A stretch of 17,503 nucleotides of DNA from an uncultured Bacilli bacterium (lineage in GTDB: Bacteria; Bacillota_I; Bacilli_A; RF39; UBA660), in assembly GCA_934130215.1 (NCBI GenBank), contig CAKOXR010000018.1:1-17503 (forward strand), in the 5' to 3' direction. Below are positions 1 to 8,700 of the stretch, piece by piece; positions within the stretch are counted from its first letter, which is position 1; every line of letters begins with the position of its first letter. Made by a program: the position numbers and the translations under genes. The notes under the pieces are model-generated. The model saw nothing but the letters and a program-made list of their open reading frames with translations, was not told where the DNA came from and searched no databases.

Positions 1-2
1 TT

Positions 3-50
3 GAGTTATATTTAAGAAATATGAAAGAATTATTACAAGGTCAAATATAA
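3..50 (+). CDS. C-terminal tail of an upstream gene (partial)
   Basis: This frame is open from the window edge to a TAA at 48-50 and reads ELYLRNMKELLQGQI. The other two plus frames close within a few codons. An intrinsic terminator begins exactly at the stop codon, which supports a real gene end here. Fifteen residues are too few to name the protein. Confidence 0.35.
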   Translation, partial: ELYLRNMKELLQGQI

Positions 51-80
51 TACTTAGATTAACCTGAGTATTTTTTTTTA
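49..80 (+). terminator. Intrinsic terminator of the upstream gene
   Basis: The 5' arm at 49-57 (AATACTTAG) pairs with the 3' arm at 64-72 (CTGAGTATT) with one G-U pair and a six-base loop. A run of T follows at 71-79. The stem starts inside the TAA stop codon of the preceding partial gene. Confidence 0.75.
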
Positions 81-119
81 TAAAAATTAGATCGTTTAAT
101 TATATAAGATTAAGATATA

Positions 120-317
120 AAAATAATACAGGAAGAATTAGAATATTTATTAAATAATTTAAGTTTTGATGATAATTTTGTTATATGTAGTTTATATTGT
201 ATTGAAACTAAAAGAATGAATCAAAAAAATTTAGTAAAGTTATTTAATTGTACTCAGAGTTGTATTGAAAAACATAATAAAATATTAAATCTAATTAAAG
301 AGAGTCTGAGATATTAA
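120..317 (+). pseudogene. Fragment resembling sigma-70 region 4 (no start codon)
   Basis: An open frame from just after a TAA at 117-119 to a TAA at 315-317 gives about 65 residues, but the only in-frame ATG is internal (216). The translation has the shape of the C-terminal part of a sigma-70 family factor: a helix ending near FVICSLYCIETKRM, then a helix-turn-helix-like stretch (MNQKNLVKLFNCTQSCIEKH) and a final helix (NKILNLIKESLRY). There is no region 2 and no start or ribosome binding site. I read it as the surviving 3' end of a decayed sigma-factor-like gene. This rests on pattern resemblance, not on an alignment. A short start from ATG 216 or an unrelated small HTH protein are alternatives. 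Confidence 0.4.
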
Positions 318-335
318 AATCAGATTCTTTTTTTA
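301..335 (+). terminator. Intrinsic terminator after the sigma-like fragment
   Basis: AGAGTCTGA (301-309) pairs with TCAGATTCT (320-328) through one G-U pair, and a T run follows (328-334). It overlaps the end of the fragment ending at 317. The rest of the gap to 450 shows no supported gene. One short open frame (about 323-420) lacks a start. Confidence 0.75.
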
Positions 336-448
336 ATCGGCAAAATAATTAGAGCATTAAACACATTAAAAAAGTTGGTCTCAAATTTTTTGAAAATGTC
401 AGTAGTAATTATGTATATAAATAATGAAGATGAATTAAATTTATTATA

Positions 449-478
449 TTGCGAATAAAGTAAACATTATGATATAAT
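449..478 (+). promoter_or_regulatory. Promoter of the SDR gene
   Basis: A -35 like TTGCGA at 449-454 lies 18 bases from an extended -10, TGATATAAT, whose TATAAT is at 473-478. The predicted start near 485 leaves a short leader carrying AAGAAGGTGG just before ATG 499. Confidence 0.65.
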
Positions 479-498
479 TTAATTAAAGAAGGTGGAAA

Positions 499-1491
499 AT
501 GAAAAAACTATATATAGTAACAGGTGCAAATGGATTTTTAGGAAATAATATTATAAGAATATTAAACAATGATAAAACAAACGAAATAAGAGCATTCGTT
601 CTAAAAAATGAATCAATAAAATCATTAGAAAATCTTAATTGTAAAATATATTATGGTGATGTAACAAAAAAGGAAACATTAAACGAAATATTTGATGATT
701 TAGGAGAAAATGAAGTATTTGTAATACATTGTGCAGCAGTAGTTTATATAAAAACAAAATATAATCCATTAGTATATAATGTAAATGTAAATGGTACTAA
801 GAATATCGTTGATAAAGTATTAGAAACAAAATCAAAACTTATATATGTTAGTAGTGTTCATGCAATTAAAGAAAAACCAAATAATGAATTAATAACAGAA
901 ACAACTGATTTTGATCCAAATAAAGTAGTAGGGCTTTATGCTAAAACTAAAGCTGAATCAGCAAACTATATTTTAGAAGCCGTAAAAACAAAAAATTTAA
1001 ATGCATGTATAATACATCCATCAGGAATAATTGGACCATATGATTTTGGAAATAGTCATTTAACTCAACTGGTAAAAGAAGTTGCAAAAGGAAAACTTTC
1101 AATGATTGTAAAAGGAGGTTATGATTTTGTTGATGTAAGAGATGTTGCATTAGCAATTATAAAAGCATGTGAAAAAGAAAACAAAGGAAAATGTTACATA
1201 TTATCAAATAAATACATAACAATTAAAGAATTAACAGATATAATATGTGAAATAGCAGGAAAAAATAAAATAAAAATAATATTACCAATAAAACTTGCAT
1301 CACTAATCTCACCACTATATGAGATTTATTACAATATTAAAAAAGAAACACCCCTTTTCACAAAATATTCATTATATACATTATCATCAAATGCAAACTT
1401 CAGTAATGAACTAGCACAAAAACAATTAGAATTTAAACCAAGAGACATAAAAGAAACAATAAAAGATACAATAAAATGGATTAATAATTAA
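499..1491 (+). CDS. NAD(P)-dependent epimerase/dehydratase-like protein (extended SDR)
   Basis: The 330-residue protein is an extended short-chain dehydrogenase/reductase. The Rossmann nucleotide-binding motif TGANGFLG is at residues 8-15, an active-site serine lies in YVSS (about 118-119), and the catalytic YxxxK is Y147-AKT-K151. The C-terminal half is the variable substrate-binding part, so the substrate (nucleotide sugar, dihydroflavonol-like or sterol-like ketone) cannot be read from the sequence. The start follows AAGAAGGTGG at good spacing. The gene appears to be transcribed alone, with its own extended -10 promoter and a terminator on its stop codon. It is expected in the cytosol. Family assignment is firm; the specific reaction is unknown. 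Confidence 0.9.
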   Translation: MKKLYIVTGANGFLGNNIIRILNNDKTNEIRAFVLKNESIKSLENLNCKIYYGDVTKKETLNEIFDDLGENEVFVIHCAAVVYIKTKYNPLVYNVNVNGTKNIVDKVLETKSKLIYVSSVHAIKEKPNNELITETTDFDPNKVVGLYAKTKAESANYILEAVKTKNLNACIIHPSGIIGPYDFGNSHLTQLVKEVAKGKLSMIVKGGYDFVDVRDVALAIIKACEKENKGKCYILSNKYITIKELTDIICEIAGKNKIKIILPIKLASLISPLYEIYYNIKKETPLFTKYSLYTLSSNANFSNELAQKQLEFKPRDIKETIKDTIKWINN

Positions 1492-1508
1492 ATAATCCAT
1501 TTTTTTAT
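1473..1508 (+). terminator. Intrinsic terminator of the SDR gene
   Basis: ATGGATTA (1476-1483) pairs perfectly with TAATCCAT (1493-1500), extended by flanking A/T pairs, then T to 1506. The hairpin spans the stop codon at 1489-1491. Confidence 0.85.
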
Positions 1509-1533
1509 ATAATAATTCTTAATAATTTTATAA

Positions 1534-1561
1534 TTGATTTATAAAAAAGATATGTTATTAT
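1534..1561 (+). promoter_or_regulatory. Promoter of the zinc peptidase gene
   Basis: TTGATT (1534-1539) is 16 bases from TATTAT (1556-1561), with an extended -10 TG at 1553-1554. Confidence 0.55.
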
Positions 1562-1580
1562 TAACTTGTAGGTGATTTTT

Positions 1581-2252
1581 ATGGAATATTATATTCTTAC
1601 ATACATAGCTATATTTATTACATTAGGAGCACAATTACTTATAACAAGTAGATATAGCAAATACTCTAAAATTCAAAACAAAAGGAATATTACAGGATTA
1701 GAAGCTGCAAGAATAATTCTTGACAAAAATGGCTTAAATGACATTGATGTTGTATCAATAAGTGGTACACTTACTGACCATTATGATCCTAAAAATAAAG
1801 TAATTAGACTATCAAATAATATCTATAATGGATCAAGCATAGCAAGTGTAGCAGTCGCATCTCATGAATGTGGTCATGCAATTCAAGATAAAACGGGATA
1901 CGCCTTTCTTCGCATTCGAGCAGCACTAGTTCCTTTTGTAAACTTTTCTTCATTTGCTGGATATATAGCAATATTACTAGGATTTTTATTTGGTTATTTA
2001 GATTTAATATGGTTAGGAATTATATTTGAACTAGTTATACTAGCATTTCAAATAATAACCCTACCAGTTGAAATAAATGCAAGTGCTAGAGCATTAAAAG
2101 AATTAGATAATACCCATATATTAAATAGTACAGAACTAAATAAAAGTAAAAAAGTTCTAGCATCAGCAGCATTAACTTATGTCGCAAGCTGTGCAACCAG
2201 TATAATAGAAATATTAAGATTAATACTTATGTTTGGTAAAAAAGAAGATTAG
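1581..2252 (+). CDS. yugP: YugP-type membrane zinc metallopeptidase
   Basis: The 223-residue protein matches the neutral zinc metallopeptidase family of Bacillus YugP. The zinc-binding HExxH motif is H95-E-C-G-H99 in SHECGHAIQ, and a likely third ligand is E164 in PVEINASARA. Membrane segments are visible at the N-terminus, around residues 115-160 (probably two passes flanking an FGYLDLIW turn), and at the C-terminus (SIIEILRLILMF). It is thus an integral membrane protease whose substrate is unknown even for the family. I chose ATG 1581 over an upstream in-frame GTG at 1572, because that GTG lies inside the ribosome binding site AGGTGA (1570-1575). It is monocistronic, with its own promoter. 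Confidence 0.88.
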   Translation: MEYYILTYIAIFITLGAQLLITSRYSKYSKIQNKRNITGLEAARIILDKNGLNDIDVVSISGTLTDHYDPKNKVIRLSNNIYNGSSIASVAVASHECGHAIQDKTGYAFLRIRAALVPFVNFSSFAGYIAILLGFLFGYLDLIWLGIIFELVILAFQIITLPVEINASARALKELDNTHILNSTELNKSKKVLASAALTYVASCATSIIEILRLILMFGKKED

Positions 2253-2331
2253 TTTTTCTTTACTTATAAAATAAATTATTTTAAATTCTTAATAAAAATC
2301 ACCTTAATATATTATAATAAAACTCCTTCCG

Positions 2332-2359
2332 AAATAGATTTTATAATCTATTTTTTTTA
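2332..2359 (+). terminator. Intrinsic terminator downstream of the zinc peptidase
   Basis: AAATAGATT (2332-2340) pairs perfectly with AATCTATTT (2345-2353) around a four-base loop and runs into T (to 2358). It lies about 80 bases after the stop at 2252. No gene is seen in the remaining part of the 2253-2468 gap. Confidence 0.8.
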
Positions 2360-2410
2360 TAAATTAAATAATAAACCAATATAAATTTTATTAAAGATAA
2401 ATTAAAAAAC

Positions 2411-2439
2411 TTTAAAAAAAATAAATAGTATGTTATACT
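2411..2439 (+). promoter_or_regulatory. Extended -10 promoter of yqeG-yqeH
   Basis: TATACT at 2434-2439 is preceded by TG and one base (TGTTATACT). The -35 (TTTAAA, 2411-2416) is weak, as usual with an extended -10. Confidence 0.55.
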
Positions 2440-2468
2440 AGATTTATGCTATAAAGGAAGTGATAAAC

Positions 2469-2990
2469 TTGGAAAAGTACATCCCTGATATATATCAAAA
2501 AAGTATTTACACAATTAACTATGAAAAATTAATAGATAGAGGCATAAAATGTTTATTATTTGATTTAGATAATACAATTGCACCACTAGGAGTAAAAAGT
2601 CCCAGTAAAAAAGTAAAAGACCTATTTGATGACTTAAAAAAAATGGGCTTTTTAGTTATAATATTTTCAAACAGTGGAATTTCAAGACTAGAACCATTTA
2701 AAGAAGAATTGAATGTTGAAGTAAATCCACACTCAATGAAACCATTAAAAAGAAGCTTTTTAAAAATAATGGATAAACACGATCTAAAAGATAGTGAAGT
2801 CGCAATAATCGGAGACCAATTCTTAACTGACATAATAGGTGGAAATAAAGTAGGAATTACAACCATTTTAGTTAATCCAATTGGACTAAAAGATTGTTTT
2901 TTAACCAAAATAAATAGAATCAAAGAAAAAAGAATAATGAATAAACTTGCAAAAAATTTATTATTTATTAAAGGAAGATATTATGATTAA
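2469..2990 (+). CDS. yqeG: YqeG family HAD-type phosphatase
   Basis: The protein (173 residues) belongs to the HAD superfamily, IIIA type, as in Bacillus YqeG. The nucleophile motif is D32-L-D34-N-T, motif II is S67-N in IIFSNSG, a conserved lysine region follows (MKPLKRSF), and the acidic motif is G115-D116-Q with D in FLTDIIGG. The N-terminal EKYIPDIYQKSI matches the family start, which favours TTG 2469 over an in-frame GTG at 2460. That GTG is part of the ribosome binding site AAGGAAGTGAT. The physiological substrate of YqeG is not established. It overlaps yqeH by 8 bases, the conserved Firmicute arrangement, so a role tied to ribosome assembly is likely by association. Confidence 0.9.
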   Translation: MEKYIPDIYQKSIYTINYEKLIDRGIKCLLFDLDNTIAPLGVKSPSKKVKDLFDDLKKMGFLVIIFSNSGISRLEPFKEELNVEVNPHSMKPLKRSFLKIMDKHDLKDSEVAIIGDQFLTDIIGGNKVGITTILVNPIGLKDCFLTKINRIKEKRIMNKLAKNLLFIKGRYYD

Positions 2991-3951
2991 AAAATGTAAA
3001 GGATGCGGAGCAACACTAACACTAGAAAAAGGTAAAATAGGGTTTACAAACAATACAGAATCAGAATTATGTACAAGATGTTTTAATATAATAAATTATA
3101 ACAAATATGAAAAAGTAAATAATATAGAGGACATTAATATAATAATAAAGGAAGTAAATAATACAAAAGATATTATATTATTTGTAGTAGATATATTTAA
3201 TATAAGTAATAAATTAAAAGAAATAATAAATTATTTAAACAATAATGTAATATTATGTATAACAAAATATGATTTAATCGACATTGAAGAAACAAAAATA
3301 TTAAATTATATAAAAAACATGAAAATAAACCGTATAGATACAGTAGTAATAAGTTCTAAAAATAATTATAATTTAGATAAATTATATAATTTAATAAATC
3401 AAACAAAAAAATCAAAAAATATTTATTTACTTGGATATACAAATACAGGTAAATCAACATTAATAAATAAATTAATAAAAAATTACTCAAAAAAAGATTA
3501 TAATTTGACAACAAGTATATTACCATCAACAACATTAGATTTAATAAAAGTAGAAATTAATGAAAATTTAACTCTAATTGATACACCAGGAATTATATTA
3601 AGTAATATAATAGATCATATAGATGAAAAAGAAATAAAAAAAATAATCCCTAAAAATAAAATAAAACCAATAATATATCAAATAAAAACAGAACAAACAA
3701 TAATGGTCGAAAATATTATAGGAATAAAAATAAAGCCATATAACACAGTAGTATTTTATGGATCAGATAAACTAGAATACAAAAGATATTATAAAAATAT
3801 AAATAATTTAAAAACAAGAAAAATAAAACTTGAAGATAATACAGAATTACTTATTAATGGATATGGAGTAATAAAAATAAAGAAAAAAACTGAAATTGAA
3901 TTATACATAATAAATAATGTTGAAATAGAAGTAAGGAAAGCATTATTTTAA
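2983..3951 (+). CDS. yqeH: Ribosome biogenesis GTPase YqeH
   Basis: This 322-residue protein is a circularly permuted GTPase. A treble-clef zinc motif comes first (C5-x2-C8 and C30-x2-C33), then the G motifs in permuted order: G4 TKYD (94-97), G5-like SSKN, G1 GYTNTGKS (151-158) and G3 DTPG (200-203). In Bacillus, YqeH is needed for assembly of the 30S subunit. The protein is shorter than Bacillus YqeH (about 366 residues), with a compact C-terminal domain. The start ATG 2983 follows AAAGGAAG inside the end of yqeG and overlaps its stop. An upstream in-frame ATG at 2947 lacks a ribosome binding site. The usual downstream neighbours (aroE, yhbY, nadD, yqeK, rsfS) are absent. Confidence 0.93.
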   Translation: MIKKCKGCGATLTLEKGKIGFTNNTESELCTRCFNIINYNKYEKVNNIEDINIIIKEVNNTKDIILFVVDIFNISNKLKEIINYLNNNVILCITKYDLIDIEETKILNYIKNMKINRIDTVVISSKNNYNLDKLYNLINQTKKSKNIYLLGYTNTGKSTLINKLIKNYSKKDYNLTTSILPSTTLDLIKVEINENLTLIDTPGIILSNIIDHIDEKEIKKIIPKNKIKPIIYQIKTEQTIMVENIIGIKIKPYNTVVFYGSDKLEYKRYYKNINNLKTRKIKLEDNTELLINGYGVIKIKKKTEIELYIINNVEIEVRKALF

Positions 3952-3982
3952 AAAAAGAATATTTATTATTCCTTTTTTTTAT
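3951..3982 (+). terminator. Terminator after yqeH
   Basis: An A-rich arm (about 3953-3961, ending AGAATA) pairs with TATTCCTTTT (about 3966-3975) with one mismatch, followed by T to 3980. Confidence 0.6.
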
Positions 3983-3988
3983 ATAATA

Positions 3989-3997
3989 ATGTATAAT
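3989..3997 (+). promoter_or_regulatory. Probable -10 element of the herA-nifJ pair
   Basis: ATGTATAAT ends with TATAAT at 3992-3997, about 20 bases before the start codon. The -35 would fall in the T run of the preceding terminator and is not clear. The ribosome binding site GGAGAG is at 4007-4012. Confidence 0.45.
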
Positions 3998-4017
3998 AAT
4001 ATCATAGGAGAGTAAAA

Positions 4018-5793
4018 ATGTTAGGAAAAATTATATCAATAGAAGAAAATATAGTATATGTTAAATTAAACCCCGAAATAAAAGGATTAGGGAATATTAC
4101 AAACTCATTTATAGTATTTGAAAACGATCAAAATAATATAGTAGGAGAAGTAATAAACATAAAAGAAAACATATTACATATTAATTTAATTGGACAAATA
4201 AAAAACAATCAATTTGTAACAGGAATATCAAAAAAACCATCATTAGACTCAATTGTAAAAATAGTATCTAAAGAAAAAGTACCATTTATAATAGGAATGC
4301 CAACATATAAAGAAAATAAAGATTTATTATTAGGAACAAGTCCAATATATGATGATGTTAAAATAGGAGTAAACATAAACGAATTTTTTAGTAATCACTT
4401 TGCAATAATTGGAACAACAGGAACAGGAAAATCATGTGCAGTAGCAAGAATATTTCAAAACCTTTTTAATAAAAAAATGAGCATACCATATAAAGCATCA
4501 ATCTTTTTATTTGATGCATATGGAGAATATCATGATGCCTTTAAAACAATAAATACAATAAATCCAAACATAAGCTTTAAAGCATATACAACAAATATAA
4601 AAGGAAATGAAGAAATATTAAAAATACCATTATGGTTTTTAGGAGTTGATGATATAGCACTTCTTTTAACAGCTGAAAAAGCAAGTCAATTATCAATTAT
4701 TGAAAAAGCACTTAAATATGTAACAATATTTGGTCGTGAAGAATCAAGTGTTATAAAATATAAAAACGATATAATTGCAAGAGCATTATTAGACATACTA
4801 TCAAGCGGAAATTCAGCAGCACAAATAAGAGACCAAGTATTCTCTGTTTTAACAAATTATCATACAACAGAATTAAATTTGGACACACCAGTAGTTCAAC
4901 CAGGATATACAAGACCATTAAAGCAATGTTTCACAATAGATTCAGCAGGAAAAATAAGGGATATGGAATTAATATCAAGTATAATTAACAGTTATTTAAT
5001 GGAAGAATATAGCTTAGAATTGCCAGATGGAAGTTTTAAATATACATTAAAAGATTTAAAAGATGCATTTGAATTTGCACTTATAAGTGAAGGAGTATTA
5101 AATAGTCAAAAAATATATGATGATTTAAATATACTAAAGGTAAGACTTCATACACTTGTAAATAGTGATAACCATATATATTTCGATTATCCAGAATATA
5201 TATCAAAAGAAAAATATATAAGAACTCTAATGACAGCAGAAAATGGAAAAAAAGCTCAAATAATAAACTTTAATATAAATTATATAGATGACAGGTTAGC
5301 AAAAACAATAACAAAAATATACACAAAATTATTATTTGATTATGCAAAAAACATTGAAAAAAAAGCAACATATCCATTTCATATTTTACTAGAAGAAGCA
5401 CACAGATATGTTCAAAATGATAACGATATAAATCTTCTAGGATATAATATATTTGATAGAATTACAAAAGAAGGAAGAAAATATGGAGTATTATTAGGGT
5501 TAATAACACAAAGACCATCAGAATTATCAGAAACAGCATTATCACAATGTTCCAACTTTTTAATATTTAAAGTTCAGCATCCAAAAGATCTTAATTATAT
5601 AAAAGAAATAATACCCAATATAACAGAAGAAACATTCAAAAAAATCAAATTATTACCACCAGGAATGTGTATAGCTTTCGGAAGTGGATTTAAAATACCA
5701 GTAATAATAAAATTTGATATGCCAAATCCAGCACCTAATTCAGCAAGTTGCGACATATCAAGCACATGGTTTGTAGAAGTAGGAGGAAAATAG
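4018..5793 (+). CDS. herA: HerA-type ATP-dependent DNA translocase/helicase
   Basis: The 591-residue protein fits the HerA/FtsK group (DUF87-type) ATPases. A HAS-barrel-like beta-rich domain occupies about residues 1-85. Walker A is GTTGTGKS (132-139), the Walker B region is HILLEEAHRYV with E459-E460, and a following ITQRPSELSETALSQCSNF segment is the sensor typical of HerA. HerA forms hexameric rings that pump double-stranded DNA. In archaea it works with the NurA nuclease, and in bacteria it also occurs with SIR2 or other effectors in phage defence. No NurA, SIR2 or nuclease gene is next to it here. Instead its stop overlaps the start of nifJ (TAGTG). Whether it serves repair or defence cannot be decided from the window. 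Confidence 0.85.
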   Translation: MLGKIISIEENIVYVKLNPEIKGLGNITNSFIVFENDQNNIVGEVINIKENILHINLIGQIKNNQFVTGISKKPSLDSIVKIVSKEKVPFIIGMPTYKENKDLLLGTSPIYDDVKIGVNINEFFSNHFAIIGTTGTGKSCAVARIFQNLFNKKMSIPYKASIFLFDAYGEYHDAFKTINTINPNISFKAYTTNIKGNEEILKIPLWFLGVDDIALLLTAEKASQLSIIEKALKYVTIFGREESSVIKYKNDIIARALLDILSSGNSAAQIRDQVFSVLTNYHTTELNLDTPVVQPGYTRPLKQCFTIDSAGKIRDMELISSIINSYLMEEYSLELPDGSFKYTLKDLKDAFEFALISEGVLNSQKIYDDLNILKVRLHTLVNSDNHIYFDYPEYISKEKYIRTLMTAENGKKAQIINFNINYIDDRLAKTITKIYTKLLFDYAKNIEKKATYPFHILLEEAHRYVQNDNDINLLGYNIFDRITKEGRKYGVLLGLITQRPSELSETALSQCSNFLIFKVQHPKDLNYIKEIIPNITEETFKKIKLLPPGMCIAFGSGFKIPVIIKFDMPNPAPNSASCDISSTWFVEVGGK

Positions 5794-8700
5794 TGCATAA
5801 AATAACAGTAGATGGAAATGAAGCATGTAGTAAAACAGCATATTTATTCACAGAAGTAGCGGGAATATATCCAATAACACCATCATCACCAATGGCAGAG
5901 TATATTGATAATGAAAGTAACAAAGGAAAACTAAATTTATTTAATGATAGAACAAAAGTAGTAGAGATGCAATCAGAAGCAGGAGCAGCAGGTTTTGTTC
6001 ATGGCTCATTAACATCAGGACTATTAACAACAACCTTTACATCAAGTCAAGGATTGCTTTTAATGATACCAAATATGTACAAAATAGCAGGTGAACTATT
6101 ACCAGGAGTATTCCATGTTGCAGCACGAAGTCTTGCAACACATGCCTTAAGCATAATGGGTGATCATCAAGATATTTATGCAACAAGACAAACAGGATTC
6201 GCTTTACTAGCTTCAAGTTCGGTTCAAGATGCATCACTTCTATCATCTGTTGCTCATTTAAGTGCCATAGAATCAAGTATCCCATTTTTACATTTTTTCG
6301 ATGGTTTCAGAACAAGTCATGAAATAAATAAAATTAATGTTTTAGAAGATAATGATTATTTAAATTTAATTAATAAAAATAGTCTAAATAATTTTAGAAA
6401 TAAAGCATTAAATATAAATAATCCAGTAACAAAAGGAACATCCCAAAATGATGATATATATTTTCAAGTAACAGAAGCAAGAAACAATTATTACAATGAA
6501 TTACCAAATATAGTTGAAAATTATATGAAAAAAATAAACGAATTAGCAGGATCTAACTATAAACCATTCAATTATTATGGATCAAAAACAGCAAAAAAAA
6601 TCATAATTGCAATGGGATCTGTATGTGAAACAATAAAAGAAACAATTGATTATCTAAAGGAAGATATAGGATTAATTGAAGTTCATTTATATAGACCATT
6701 TAGTGTAAAACACTTATTAAAAGAAATACCAGAAACTGTAACTAAAATAGCAGTATTAGATAGAACAAAAGAATTTGGAAGTACAGGTGAACCATTATAT
6801 TTAGATGTAGTTGCATCATTAAAAAATAATCCAAATATACTAGTAGTAGGTGGAAGATATGGTTTATCAAGCAAAAACACCAACCCAGCATGTATTAAAG
6901 CAGTTTATGATTTTTTAGATAACCCATTTAATGATTTTACAGTTGGAATAAATGATGATGTAACCAACAAAAGTATAAAAGTTGATTATAATTTTAAAAT
7001 AAGTAAATCAAATGAAATGTTAATATATGGTTATGGATCAGATGGCATGGTATCTGCATCTAAATCAATTATAAAAACAGTTGGGGAAAACACAAATCAA
7101 TATGTACAAGGATATTTTCAATATGATTCAAAAAAATCAGGTGGAGTTACAATATGTCATTTAAGATTCAATAAAGATATAATAAGATCAACATATTATG
7201 TTGAAAGTCCAAACCTTATTGTATGTACAAAAGAATCATATTTAGATAGATTTGATATATTAGATAAAATTAAAGATAATGGTATTTTTATATTAAACAC
7301 TGAAAAAAATAAGAATGAAATTATTAAAACATTAAACGATAATATAAAATACTTAATTAATAAAAAACATTTAAAATTTTATATAGTAAATGCTTATGAA
7401 CTTGCTAATAAATTAGGAATAAAAGGAAAAATAAGCACTATTATGGAAAGTATTATAATTAAATTATCAAATGTAATGAATTATAATGATGCCATTAATT
7501 ATATGAAAAAAGATCTTGAAAAAAAATTTGCTAAAAAAGGTGAAGATATAATATTAGCAAATAAAAAAGCAATTGATGAATCTTTAAACATTTTAGAGCA
7601 AGTTGTAATTAATGATGAAGACTTTTTACTTGAAACAAATGAAGTTTTAAAAACAGTAGAAGAACTAATACTGGATCGAAAAGGAGAAATTTTACCAGTA
7701 TCATCATTCTTAAATAAAGCAGACGGAACTGCAAAAGCAGGATTTACTGATCATAATGCAATTAGTAACATTGTTCCAAAATGGAATATGGAATCATGTT
7801 TAGAATGTAATATGTGTTCACTTGTATGTCCACATGGAGTAATAAGACCATATTTACTATCGGAAGAAGAATATAACAATGCACCTAATTACATAAAAGA
7901 AAGATGTAAAAAACCATTATTAAAATCATTAAAAGACTATTATTTTATAATAGGAATAGCAATAGATAACTGTACAGGATGCACACTATGTATTAAAACA
8001 TGCCCAAATAAAGGAAAAGCATTAACAACAACTAAAATAGATATAGCAAGAAAAAACAAAGAAGATCAAATATTTAATTATTTATCAAAAAAAATAAGTA
8101 ACAAAAATATTTTTGATATTTATACTATTAAAGGAAGTCAATTTAATAAACCAAAACTAGCATTCGAAGGAGCATGTGCAGGATGCGGAGAACCAGCATA
8201 TATAAGAATATTAACACAATTATTTGGAGAAGAACTTATAATTGCAAATGCAACAGGATGTTCAAGTATCTATGGAGCATCAAGTCCATGTACACCTTAT
8301 CTAATACCATGGGCTAACTCACTATTTGAAGATAATTGTGAATTTGCACTCGGAATGGTAATATCAAATAATCAAATGAAAAAAAGAATAAAAAAAATAA
8401 TGGAAACAATAAATGATCCATTATGCAAAAAATATTTAGAAAACAATGATTATCAAACATCTCTAGAAGTATATAATAATATTGAAAAATTTCCAGAATT
8501 AAAAAAATATAAAGATTATATCAAAAAAAGAAGTATATGGGCCGTAGGCGGAGATGGATGGGCTTATGATATTGGATTTGGAGGTATTGACCATGCAATT
8601 TCAACAAATGAAAATATTAACATATTAGTACTCGATACTCAGGTCTATTCCAATACAGGAGGCCAAGCATCAAAAGCAACACCAATAGGAGCATTAGCAC

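Noticed and set aside
340..445. Further decayed genes before the SDR gene
   Set aside because: Two short open stretches (ending VSSNYVYK and NLLYCE) have no start codon or ribosome binding site and no recognisable similarity.
5271..5320. Reassignment of AGG codons to another amino acid
   Set aside because: In the HerA-like protein an AGG codon sits in DDRLAK, where arginine fits the family, so AGG appears to mean Arg here.
4018..5793. HerA as part of a known phage-defence pair
   Set aside because: No SIR2, DUF4297, NurA or other nuclease gene adjoins it. Its only tight partner is nifJ, so a defence label is not supported.
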